Below are positions 12,181 to 24,100 of a DNA stretch of 64,000 nucleotides, piece by piece. The notes below the pieces were generated by a model. The model saw only the letters and a program-made list of their open reading frames with translations, did no database searches and was not told where the DNA came from. Within the stretch, counting starts at the first letter, position 1, and each line of letters starts with the position of its first letter. Location: the NCBI GenBank assembly GCA_030272155.1, contig CP126194.1, positions 2,595,501 to 2,659,500 of the forward strand. Reading direction: 5' to 3'. This stretch comes from Tetradesmus obliquus. Its lineage: Eukaryota > Chlorophyta > Chlorophyceae > Sphaeropleales > Scenedesmaceae. Both the position numbers and the translations under genes were made by a program.

Positions 12181-12306
12181 AGCTCTGCGCTTAGCACGTT
12201 TGGGTGGGGGCTCATTGTTTGTTGTTTGTTGTTTGATTTGTATGATTAGACCTACATCTGACAAGTCCTGCTGTTTGAAGTGACGAGCAGCATAAGCAGA
12301 AGCCAT
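10554..12306 (-). CDS. BTB-BACK protein, copy B, one in-frame TGA
   Basis: Exons 12306-12061 and 11858-10554 give 517 codons in one frame. The order is an N-terminal BTB/POZ part split by a poly-Ala insert (LPGHKLVLCSSEYFEVQ), a BTB C-terminal half (LHLTIDSAEQLPAAEAIIAA), BACK (LPAMQLLLSSDQLRVASEDT) and a MATH-like C-terminal domain with W-L-P and LGGLAWQLWVS motifs, ending EMRLWLHVRSVG. The only defect is TGA at 11547-11549, in QPA-stop-PGCLLQLL. From my memory of related algal BTB-BACK proteins a Trp (TGG) sits here, so this may be one point mutation, an assembly error or readthrough. The role is inferred as a substrate adaptor for a cullin-3 ubiquitin ligase. It is a tandem paralogue of copy A, same strand, and the better preserved. 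Confidence 0.7.
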
Positions 12307-13001
12307 GCTGTGTTGCCTCGGTCTCGATTAGGCGTGCCTGTGTAGAGAATGGTTTATCTGGCCGTGACCAAAAGATGCCAGCGCAACGTTATTTGCGTGT
12401 TGCTGCAGGCTCTTGAAAGTGCTTGGTGAAGGATAGGCCCGCAACACAGGATGTATTATCAGTGGTCCGTTGTGTGACTGTACGCTGCAGTTGGAAAAAA
12501 ACAAAAAGCTGTGTTAGGCAGATTTAAATCGGCAAACGCCACCGCAGCGGTCTCACACGCTGGCACATGTGTTTCAACAAGGCTAATCAGTGCTGCCTAA
12601 AACCCGCAGCTGACAAGGTACCTTGTCATGCTTGATTTGGTTGCAGGCTTCAAATCATGTGACTCATGTAACACCGGTGTTATATGGTCATATGATCCGA
12701 AGCCTGCAACCAACTGCATGTACATATGCAACAGTGCCGTACCCGGTATTCATCGCTGTCATCGTTGTGCCACTGTTTCGGAAACAGCAGGCACGCGTGT
12801 CATCCAAGGCATAACGCATGTACACAAGAAGGTGAGCCGGCTGATGTGGCCACTTGATGGCGGATGAAAGGTATGACGTGCGTCCACCAGGCAAGTCACC
12901 TGCCAGCAGCAGCCACTGTCGGCACTTGGCATGCACACATATGCAGTCTGTGAAACAAGCAACACCTACGTCACACGACGCATCCCCAGCAACCAGGCAC
13001 T
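12307..13001. other. intergenic, no supported gene
   Basis: Between the start of BTB copy B and the stop of the next minus-strand gene I see no coding exon. The left part is the presumed promoter of copy B; the right part is the 3' flank of the 13.0-15.6 kb gene. Confidence 0.45.
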
Positions 13002-15615
13002 TCACTTCAGCTCTCCAGTCACAGCAGGCCCAACAGGGATGGGTGCCTCGCCACCTTCCGCTGCGCCACCACCCTCGGCTGGCTCCAGCGCCTGTTGCAG
13101 CTGCTGCTCCTGCTGCTGCTGGCCCATGCGGCGCAGCCTCTCCCCCTCCTCGTCTGATGCCTGCTGCAGCGCGTCACTGGCAGCACCCAGCTCGTCTGCA
13201 GCGTGATACGGCCAGCCATATTCGCAGGTGTGTCAGTAACAAGCTGTCGTAGTGTAGCCCACGGCTGTTTGCTGCGGATTGAAGCCAGAAGTCACTAGTG
13301 ACACTTTAATGAGCTGCAGCAACAAAGTTGAGGCAGCTTGTAATGCATTGTCGCTCTCCTGTCTTGCTGTTACGCTGTATCTCCTGCTGACAGCAACCGA
13401 GCAGTAACCTATCACTCGTGCATGCACCCAGCACTGTAAATCACAGGAAGAGGCCGCAGGCTGCCATGGCCACGTACGTGTGGTGATGGGGTCGGCCTTG
13501 GCCCCCACCAGCAGCAGCTCAGTGCCAGCCACATCCAGCAGGCTGGCGTCCTCCACACCAATCCAGGCGCGGCCCTGGAACTGCTGCCGCTGCTGCTCAG
13601 TGTAGGCAGGTTCAGGGCCAGCTGAAGGCACACCGCGGCGACCTTTGTTGTCTGGGTTCTTGGCGCTGCAGCAGCAGCAGCAACGGCGGCGGCAGCAGCG
13701 GCAGCAAGGCGCACAGCACAGCAGTCAGCAAAAGATTGCAACTGCGACACGGGCAACAAGCTGTCACAGCTACGGTGGTGTTGACTTGCTGGTCAGAGTT
13801 AGGCTCCTGGCAGAGACATGCTAGCAGGATATGGTCCATGACAGCAGTACTACTGTGGCAGCTGCAGGGTGCGTCAGGGATACGGGTGAAGGCAGACCAA
13901 CATTTTGCCACAAGCTGTGCTTGCAGCAAGCTGCGCAGACAGCAGCAGCAGCACGAGCCACTGGCGCTGCCAACTTATAACCTCAGCCACCAGCGCACCT
14001 CAGCACGAAGCTGCCCTGCTGTGCGATGCCCAGCACCTTCTGCGCCTGCCCAGGCTCAGCAGGCAGCTCCAGCACATAGCCCAGGTGCACCCCACCCTTG
14101 CTGCCGCCCTTGGCCAGCACGTAGCTGCCCTCGCCGGCAGCGCGTGCGGGGCCCTGCTTGCGCTGGCCGCGTGTCTTTGTCTCATAGGTGGAGGCGGTGA
14201 GGCCCTCAGTGAGCTCCTTGGGGGTGCCAGCGGTTGCCTCTGCGCCACAGAGGAGAAGCAGGCAGGTTGATCATGCGGAAGAAACAAGTGTATGCGGTAA
14301 GTGCACATTCGCGCACCTTGAAGCAATGCTGGACCAAGAGACCCCCGCCCACAGTTGGTTATGCATATGCCTTGCATGTGCCTCACAGGGCTAGGTGAAG
14401 CAGCGCATCGTGCGCAGGTGCTCTGCAGGTCCTGCTCATGTGATCTGCACATGTGCTGTCCCAGACACGTTTGTCGCATGATGTTGACAGCATTTTGTGT
14501 GACGAGCTATGCCCTGTGGGACAGGCGGCAGGCGGGCTGGTGGTTATACCTAAACATTGCCGCTGCTCACCCACGAATGCAAAGTAGCGCTCGTGCTTGG
14601 TGGGGCTGGGCAGCTTCTTCTTGCCAATGATGATCAGCCTGCAGCTGCCGCCAGAGGGCTGCTGAGGCTGCAGCAGCACGAAGAAGCGCTGCACGTCACG
14701 CAGCCCTGACACCTGCTCAGTCTCAACTGTGGGCCTGCACAGGCGCAGGAGGCAAGCAGCGCGCATGCAGCAGCGTTGCAGTGGGTGAGGATGGCGACTG
14801 CTTGAATCATTGCATGCCATGCAGTGACATTACTTGTGCACTGTCAAAGTCATGCAGGAAGACCTGCGTGGCACTGACGGCTGCGAGTCGCCTTGGACGC
14901 AGCATGCTGCTAATGAGCGGTGTAGCATGCAAGTTACAGCCCCGCTCACTTGTACAGGAAGAAGATGCGGCCCTGCTCAATGGTGCCCTCCGGCAGCTCA
15001 TATGCATGGGAGGAGCCTGCAGCCAGCCACAGTAGGAGCAGGGTGGAGAGTAGCTGCTGCAGTCACGTTGCAGGGTTCTGCTGCATGCCTTGTCACTGCA
15101 GCACCAGCAGCCTGTGGCCTGAGGCTACTTCAGTCAAGTTTCCGACGCAGCCAACCATGTGATATGGTTCATTGCCATGCACTGGTCTAGACCCCACCTG
15201 CAGCCTTCCCTGCACTCTTTGCCTGCTCTGCCGGCGGGTTGTCCGCTGCGTCTTCCTCCTCATCCTGATGCTGCTGCTGCTGGTGTTGCTCCTCCTGTGT
15301 GGCTGCTGCTGCTGCGTCAGCCTGGTCCTTTGCTGTGTCATCGTCTGCTTTTGGTCGGGCTGCAGCCTTGCTGCTACGCTTTTTGGCAGGTGTAGCATCA
15401 GCTGATGTGTCAGGGGCGTTCTTCTTGCCCTTCCTGGGGGATGTCTGCTGCTGTTCAACATCACCTGTCAAGCAACAGCAACTTCAACTGATACGATAGC
15501 CACATCTTGATGTCTACTCCTTTTCAACCTGCTGTGGTATTAACTTGCACATTTTCTACTAGTTACCGTTCAACTTACCCTCAATTGCTTCTTTGATGCT
15601 TCGCTGACGCTTCAT
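13002..15615 (-). CDS. conserved protein of unknown function with Lys/Gln-rich N-terminus, 7 exons
   Basis: Exons: 15615-15579, 15464-15198, 15016-14950, 14734-14571, 14239-13999, 13665-13478, 13195-13002; total 1158 nt, 385 residues. Residues about 1-100 are disordered, with basic patches (SPRKGKK, AKKRSSKAAARPK) that could act in nuclear targeting, then Gln and acidic residues. The folded core runs from SSHAYELPEGTIEQGRIFFL through GLRDVQRFFVLLQP, CRLIIIGKKKLPSPTKHERY, YETKTRGQRKQGPARAAGEG, HLGYVLELPAEPGQAQKVLG and SAKNPDNKGRRG to WIGVEDASLLDVAGTELLLV. The motif set (GKKxLP...HER, ETKTRG, PARxAGEG, YxLELP) recalls an uncharacterised family I associate mainly with bacteria; I cannot name it and assign no function. 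The tail is Gln- and Gly-rich. The start is the ATG opening exon 1; the frame is open further upstream, so an earlier start is possible. Confidence 0.8.
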
Positions 15616-16116
15616 GGTGCAATGCTTCTTCTCCTCGATATGCACTGGCTGTTCACCGAGCAGGCCTTTTTGGCGGGTACACAAACTTGCATGCATGTAT
15701 CGAAAACCTTTGGGCAACACGAAAGGGTCACTCGCAGAGTTCGCGCGTCCGTCGTCGAATGTGTTGTGATGCGCACTTACCTTGGACATTTGCCTATGAG
15801 AGGCTTTGCATCCGTATGCGACGTCTTTGTCGTACAGTAACCAGATACGTAACCAATTTTGCGGCATCCGTCTCGACGGTCGTAGCACCACAGTGCACAA
15901 CCGCATGCGTTGCGCAACCGCCCGTCCACTGGTTAGCACTTGTGGCGGATAGTTCATGAAGAGTAGTGGAGACACGGCAAGCTAGCAAATGCTTGAGAGA
16001 CGAACATTAGCATTATACGCTGAAAGTGAAGCACACGAGTGGTCATGCACTCATACAGCATCGATGGGCATCACCAGCCATCAGGCAACTTGCCATGCCT
16101 GCGTGTCACCCACAGC
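15616..16116. other. intergenic, no supported gene
   Basis: This lies between the start of the unknown-function gene and the stop of the phospholipase A I gene, both on the minus strand. It must hold the promoter of the former and the 3' UTR of the latter. It is visibly less CTG-rich and richer in CpG than its flanks. I see no exon in it. Confidence 0.4.
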
Positions 16117-19100
16117 TCACAGCTGGTAGCACTCGTACACACCAGGACCCACAGCAGGCACTGCTGCAGCAGCACTCTGCAGCGCCTGCAGCACATCCAG
16201 CCCAGCCTGCACCATACCCTCATAGAAAACCCTGAAAAACTCCGCCACATCAGCTGCCTCTAGCCCATCAAGCGCTGCAGCATCTGCTGCTGCCACAACA
16301 GCTGCAACCCCTCCCCGCAGAAGCACCTCCGTAACGCCATGCGGCAGCCAGCTGCTGCTGACAACGACCAGCTGCTGCAGCTGCGACAGCAGCGGGTACA
16401 GCTCTTGCACCCCCAGCAGCTGCTGCGCATCTGGCTGCGTCAGCTGCAGCACCCAAGACGTCAGAAAGGCACTGCTGATCCCACCACCAAACACCTGCTG
16501 CTGCGGCGGCGGCGGCATGTTCCAGCCAGCTCCTGTGTTGCCATTGCTCCATAGAGCAGGCTGCTGCTGCTGCTGCTGCTGTATCATGGGTGCTGGGGCC
16601 AAAACTTGCTGCTGCCCCAGCACTGCCAGCATGCCTCCATCAGGTGTGGGCAGCAGCGGCCCCTGGCTGGCCACCAGCTGGCCTAGGCTGCTGCTGCTGG
16701 GGTCCAGGCCAAGGAAGGACAGCAGCTCAGCAGCAGCGGCACCTGCAGAGCATGCAAGGGCAGCATCAGCCGCCGGCAGTCAGCCGGCGCTGTCTATTCT
16801 AAAGGCTGATTTGACAGTGCAATTCAGTGGTGTAGACAAGTGGCGATGACAACTCAGCAGTGTGTGTAAACAAGTGGCAGTTGCACATATGGGCACGTGA
16901 CATCAGAGCGGTTGAACGATGCAGACTGTAGCGAGTGCTGTGCAAACGCAGGCAGCCCTAGACAAATCACCCACCTGGCTCCACCACTGCCGTGATCTGC
17001 TGCCTCCAGCCCCCCACCAGGCCCCACTGCGTGCTGTGCAGCGCCAGGTGCAGCACACCAATGCAGCCAGCAGCACCAGACAGTGCAGCACGCAGCGCTG
17101 ACGCCACACCAGCGGCACCAGCTGCAGCATCGTTCGCAGAGGATACAGGCTCGCCTGCGACAGTGCCGCTGCTTTTGCTGCTGCTTCCTGGCCAATCTAC
17201 GGTCACCCTGGGTGCGTCACCTCCTCCTGCTGCTGCTGCTGCTAATTGCTGCTGCTGCTGTTGTTGGTAGCTTCTACTCAATGGTGACCTGGGCGCTGGG
17301 CTTCTGCTTCTGTCTTTTGTCCCTGGTGACACCCCTGCTGCTGACAGCAGCTGCTGCTGATTCATCTTGCTGTAATGCTGCTGCTGCTGCTGCTGCTGCT
17401 GTTGGCTGGACAGTGGGACTGTGCCAGGGCTGTGCTGCTGGCTGTGCCTTGCTGCCGCCGCTGCTGCTGCTGCTGCTGCTGTGCTCTGAAGTGCTGAGTC
17501 TGACAGTGAGGCATGTATTGCTCCTGCAGTGGCAGAGGAGGCATCAGCAGCAGCAAGGCATGTCAGCAGCAGTCTACTGCATACTTGCCTTTCCCAACAC
17601 ATAATTGGGTCCTGATATCTCTGGCTGTCCTATGTTTCTGGTTAAGATTGATGCAGTGAACGACATGCGCACACCTTGCACATGGTCAGATGTGCTGCTA
17701 CTCCATGCGCTGCCTTTTGGTGTGCATGCTGCTGGCGGCTGCTGCTGCTGCTGGCGCTGCTGGTATTGTTGCTGCTGCTGCTGGTGTTGGCGGCAAGATC
17801 TGGCGCCTCCTCTTGTTGCTGTCTGTGCCGGCAACTGCTGCTGCCAGGTGCTGCAGCGCAGACACTGCCGCAGCACCTGCAGCAGCAGAGGCGGCTGCAG
17901 CAGCTGCACTGGCAGCGGCAACGGCAACAGAGCTACCGGCTATAGCTGCACCAGCTGCAGCGGCAGCCGGAAGAACATCAGTGACAAACCATTCTGGCAG
18001 ATGTCGCAGGCTTTACATGCATGCAGCCTTGCCAATGCAACTCTCCCAGCACACTGTCACATAAAACCGCAGACCGCAGACTTTCACATGCACAGTGTAC
18101 AGCATAAGAGCCTTCAAAGGCACCCCACTCACCGACTGCTCGTGCTGCACCTGCACCAGTGCCACCTTCAATTGCCACCCCCTCGCCAGTCTCGCTGCTG
18201 CGCCTATCACCGGCACCGCCTGCAGCACCATCTTGCTGCTCACTGCCTGATGCCGCCTGCCAAGGAAACAGGTACCCAAGCCAGGACCCTTGCGTCTTAG
18301 GGCTGGCAGCAGCTGCAGCAGGCGAGGAGGCAGCATAGGAGTTCCTGCGCTCTACTGGCCGGCTGTTCACCTGTGCAAGCCTTGCTGGCCCTGCCAGGCT
18401 GTCCTGCTGCTGCTGCTGCTGCTGCCCTTCAGCTGCTTTAGCGGCGCTGTCACCAGCCCCGGGGCTGTGCATGTTTCTGAGTTCTTCAGCGTGCTGCAGC
18501 GCAGCAGCTTGCTGCTGCTGCTGACGTGGCTGCCCAGATGAAGGCCTAGAGGGAGGCTGGCTGCTGTGCATGCTGTCATTCACAGCTGCACTAGACAAAT
18601 CACAGACCTGCAGGAAGCGCTGCGGAAGCACGGCTGCCAGCATGCGCCCCACCAGCTCCTGCTGCTGCTGCTGCCGCACGCAGCTCAGCGCGGCTGCGCC
18701 AGCAGCTGTGGCAGCAGCCGTTGCTGCTGCGGCCACCCCTCTCTGTGCCTCCACCAGCAACACGCCCTTCTGATACAGCAGCTTGGGAGCTGCAACGCCT
18801 GCTATACTACTGCTGCCACCAGCTGCTGCTGCTGCTGCTGTTAATCCTGCCTGAGCCCCGGGAGGCTCTTGCTCTGCATCGCCAGCTGCTGCTGCTGCTG
18901 CTCGCTGCCTTTTCAGTGATGTAGTGAATCCTAGAGGGGCCGCAGGAATGCCTGCAGTGCCCTGCCAGGTGGGCCTATCCTGCTGCTGATGTGCTGCACC
19001 TGATCTGTCTACTGATAGACCTAAGCTGCCTAAGCTACCCAAGCTGCTGAAGCTACCTGCCGCTGCACCAAGGGGTGCTGCCATCTGCCTGTCCCTAGCT

Positions 19101-21114
19101 GCTCCTACGGTTTGCTGCTGCTGCTGCTGCTGCCTGTGCCATTGCTGCTGTTGTACATGCCTCCTGCCACCTGCCTGCCCTACTCCTGCCCCTGCTGCCT
19201 GCTGGTCTGCTGCTGGTACTTGGTGTGCTGTCAGCAGCTGGGCAAGCTGTTCAAACTGTGCTGCGATGGCTGGCTGGCTGCAGTACTCGCTGGTGGCTGC
19301 TGTGAGCTTGCGCCATGACTCAGGTTTGATGTCATCCAGCTCCATTGCACAGCGCGCATCAATGGGGTTGAACCTGCACGCACAGAAGCATGATGCATCT
19401 ACATGGGTGCTGCAATGTATGTCAGTGCGCTGCATGTGCAAGGGCGCTGAGCAGGTCGCAGTCGTGACTGCCGTCTGTTGTGCTTCTTTGATGCCTCAGT
19501 ACAGATGCACAGCATGTGTGCTACATAAAACTTGATAACCACCAACACATACAGTTATTTGCTGCAAGCGCAGCAGCCCACCTGTAGTACTGGCAGCCAG
19601 GCACCAGTGGCAGCGTTGCTGCCAGCGCCTCATGCACACGGTCCACGCTGCAGGCGCTCTCTAGCAGCACAGAGCCGGTGTCAATCACCTGCACGGCATG
19701 CAGGCAGAGCAGCGCGACAGAACAGAGATGCAATCCACAAGAAGCATGTGCATTATCCTGCTCATCATCCAATGCAAACATGTGCCGGCAGCAGTTGCGG
19801 GTGCGCCTCAGCACTCCCACAGCCAGTACTGTTCACCACATAGCAAGTGCAGCAGTGCCCAACTAGTCAGCACGGCTGCATTTGAACCCACCGAGCTGAG
19901 GCCCTTGCTGCGCTCCGCTGGCGGCTCTGCGCCGCAGCCCAGCGACACCAGCACGTCAATCGGCAGCTGCGGGTGCAGCAGCCGAGCCTGCGCCAGCGCC
20001 ACCACTGCAGGGTTGTTGGCTGTGGTGGCTCCATCCTGGAAGCGCTTGCCGTCTGGCGTGAGGAAGTCATCCAGATAGTAGGGCGCAGCGCTGGACGCGC
20101 GCACAGCCTGTGGTACATTGCAGGCAGGGAATAGAGGTGGCAGTATGTTCGGCATCACAGGGTTCACTGATGTACCTGTCACTTGCTGTCGTGCAGCTCA
20201 GAATGGCTTAGATATTGCGGGTTTCCAACAAAATCGTTTCGGCACACAGAGGCGTCCGCGAGTTGATCCATTCCGCTCGATCGCTACCCGATCACTGCAC
20301 GCGCCCAAGTACCGCGAAAAACCGGGGCACGCAGAATGACAGCAGAACACCTCCGTCCCGGTCATCAACAACACAAACACACAAACAGGTGTCACTTGCT
20401 GCTGCTATGCGTCGGGATGACGGCCCTACTGCTGTATGCACCTTGGGCAGCAGTAACAAATGCTGCACCAAAGCACCTGCAACTCATGCAGCCATCCAAC
20501 GCCAACAAACAACGACACATACAGTGCCAATGGGGCAAACCAGACGCAGACAGTAGCAGCTGGAGGCATGTGCTGCTGCCGCAGCCGGGCAGGCCGCGCA
20601 CCGAGCTGCTGTCATTCCCTGGCTCTGGCAACAGCTGGGTGCGGCACCTCATCGAAGCCCTCACAGGCTACCGGACCAACAGCATCTATCACTGCAACAA
20701 AAAGGTGACAAACGAGCTCGCAGCCGTCACAAGCTGGCGTGCAAGCCGCAACACATGTGATGCAAGGAGACCAATACAGTTGTGGGGTGCAGCACTAACC
20801 ATGTATGTGCTGCTTGCAGAACTACCCGCCTGAGAGAGCAGCAGACTGCAACAAGTGGAACGTGTCCATCATCACGAAGTCACACATCTTCAGCTGCACA
20901 GCAGCTTGGGACCGTGCGCTGCTGCTGCTGCTGCACCCGCTACACGTCATCAGAGCAGAGTACCAGCGCGCCAACACATGGAACCAAACCGCATTCGTGA
21001 ACGAGCAGCACTGGGACTGGGAAGACTGGTACAAGAAGCTGGAAAAGAACTGCAGGCGCTGGACAAAGGACTATGCAGCCGTCCTGGGTAGCCCAGCTAG
21101 CTTTCTTTCGCAGT

Positions 21115-21148
<34 letters not shown>

Positions 21149-24100
21149 CAGGAAGTCCTGCAGGAGATGCCACAGGTTGTGCAGCGCTGGCCAACCGCAC
21201 CACACATGTGTTTTTCTATGAGGACCTCAAAGACTCTGCAGGAGAGCTGAACAACCACTTCCTGGACCAGCTGCTGCTCCTGCTAGGCATAGAGAGGCAA
21301 GCCGCCTTCTATGAATGTGCACGAGCATTCCCAGAAGGCAGGTTCAAGCGCAGCTACCCGCAGGATGGCAGCCACCCAGCTGTGCAGGTGCTCACTGACG
21401 CAAGGAGTCAGCAGACTGTGGCGAGCGCGGGCTGCTTGGACGCCTACAATGCATACAGGGCTGCATACCCGCGCTTGCTGCCCTTGCCCAGCTAGGACAC
21501 CATCCCGTGTGCAGCATCAGTCCTTCAACATTTGCTGCTACTGCACAAGCGTTCGCAGTGTCAGCTGCTACGAGCCGGCACGAATGCTAGTTGCAGATTG
21601 TGCAGCAGCAAAGGCACCTGGACCTGGCCTCACAGGCCAGCTTGGTTGAGCCGCCCACCAACAGCCCATGCGACCCCCAGACCATATTGGCTAGCAGCAG
21701 GACCACGTGCAGCATGCAGCAGCCCTTTGGAGACCGTGGTGTTGTGTAGCTGCAGCCGTGTAATGGCTGGCAACCACTTAGTGTGACCGCCATGTTGTTT
21801 CCAAGTGTGCAAGCAGCTCAGCTGCCAAGGGCCGCGTTTCCTTGGCATGCACAGCTCGCTGCAGCTGTGCTAGGCGCCTTAATCAGGGCTAACATTTAAA
21901 TCTCTCCACCACCATCCCATCAGCCCACCCATGTGCTGTGAAGGCAACGTTGCCACACCGTGGCATGGCATGTGTCATGGTTGATGCATCTGTTCACATG
22001 TTTTCCTGCTGTGTATGTGCTGTGGTGCCCCGCCGTGCTGCATGGTCCAGCCAGTGTACACACACAATCTGCCTGGCTTCCACTCTCATCGGGTTTCTGT
22101 GCACTTTTTTGCGCTTGCCTATTGGTTGAGTGGCATCAGGCTCCCAGAGGCTGTTGTAAACGCCACAGGCATGTGCACGCTATTGAGGAGCATGCATCCT
22201 TATCATTGTTTACATGCGCAGAGTTGCCTGCAGCTGTGTACAGCTGTTCTGTTAGCGCGCTTGCAGTCGTTGTGCAACACGCTGCTCACCAGCTGTGGTG
22301 TATCTCAAGTGGCCTAGCGCGGCGAGTCTGGCCAGTCATGTGCCCATGGGCAGTCAAGGACAAACGCGCCTTGACTTGTAACGGTAACCGTGCCACACAA
22401 ACCAGACGGAAGTAGTCACAAACTGTCCCTTCCGTGGCACAGCCGACACAGCCGCCTCACGCCACACAACTCACCTCCCACACGTGGTGCTTGCAGCTGC
22501 CGCCACACGCCGCCAGCGCAGCAGCAGCAGGCGCCGCCTCCTCAGGCAGCTCGTAGTTGCGGAAGGCAAAGGGCGCTGCTGGGCGCTCAGAGGCCAGCGT
22601 GGCCACCACAAACACCTTGGGGCCGCCCAGCACAGCCGTGTCGATCAGCCGGTCGGAGGCGCAACCCTGCGGGTGCAGCCAGCAACACAATAATGCAGCC
22701 AGTGAGGCCCAGGCTCGCCGATATTGCGCGCTGTGTACGGTCGAAAAGCAGCAACAATCTGCATTTGGCATGAAGCACTACAAAGAGTGGGATGACACAA
22801 CTAAAGGAGTGGATGACACACCCCGCACGTACACATGCAAGCATAGCACACATATTACTCCTACTCCTATCTCTCCTTGACTCCCCCCACCCCGCTCACC
22901 AGCTGCTGCACCGCGCAGGCCTGCCGCAGCAGCTCCTCGTAGGGCGCGGCGTCGTGCTTGGCGCCGTACACCGCCACGCGCATGCTGGCGCTGCCCGTGG
23001 CGTACATGCGGTACAGGCTCTCCTTCCAGCCAGCCTCCTCCTGGCTCACACTGCTGTGGAATACCTGCAGCGCGATGCAGCACAGCCAGGTAAGACAGCA
23101 GGTGTGACCATAGGGCTGTCGTTTGTGTGAATGCGGTAGTGCGGGCAGAGCATGGGCTGAGGGGCGGGTGGCTGCGCAAGGGTGCCACAGCTGCGGCAGA
23201 GTTCCACCTAGTGTTGCATGCAAAAACAGTGCAGCCGATGCAACCACTCGCCTGCAAGCATCTGGCATGGACAGCAGGCTTCCTGCGCAAACACCCACAA
23301 CAGCTTCAACAACTGCAACCAATACTTGGCGCCCACTTCCCCACCTTGTTGCCCAGCTTTGTGTATATGCATGGGTGTGCTTTGCAAGGCAGCTTGCGCG
23401 GCTCACTTGCATACCCAAAACACACTAAAATATGTGCAACAATTTTAACCAAAACACCAGCATTATGCATCAACTCGCACCTTGTTTCCCAGCTTGGTGT
23501 AGATATCCTGGCACTCATCCAGCTCCAGTTGCAGGATGCCAGTCGCCACCGCCAGCAACCCGCCAGTGCTGGTGCCGCCAATGACGTCAAACAGGCTCCA
23601 GATGGGCGCCCCAGCGCGCCGCTGCAGCTGCCGCAGCAGCTCCACAAGCGCCAGGCCTTTCATGCCGCCACCATCCATGGCCAGCACGCGCAGGCCGCGG
23701 CCACGGATTGGCGGGTCGCCTAGCGCAATGCGCACCTGCTCGTTCTGGCCTGCAGGTGGAGGAACACATGTAGCGGATCAATCAGGTGAATGTGGTTATA
23801 GCAGATAATTGTAACAGACAGGCGGATTGGCGCCTGGGCCAGCGCGATGCACACCTGCTCGTTCTGGCCTGCAGGCGGCCAAACAATCGTGCTGGTGAGC
23901 GTGTTACTTGTTTTGGTGTATTGTGACCGCCACACCTACCCTAGTATACTCGTCACCACACCATGGTCCTTTGACAGTTTCAAATGACGGGAGGTTGGTG
24001 CTACAGGTGTGGGATAAGTGCTGCCAGCTGCAGCAATCCGATTGGCAAGCAAATATGCAGTGATGAGCAGCTCACGCAACTCACCCAGCACAGCCAGCAG

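Noticed and set aside
15559..15975. Upstream-extended start for the 13.0-15.6 kb gene
   Set aside because: The frame is open to 15975, but the extra residues show no coding pattern; the ATG at 15615 starts the basic MKRQRSIKEAIEG stretch.
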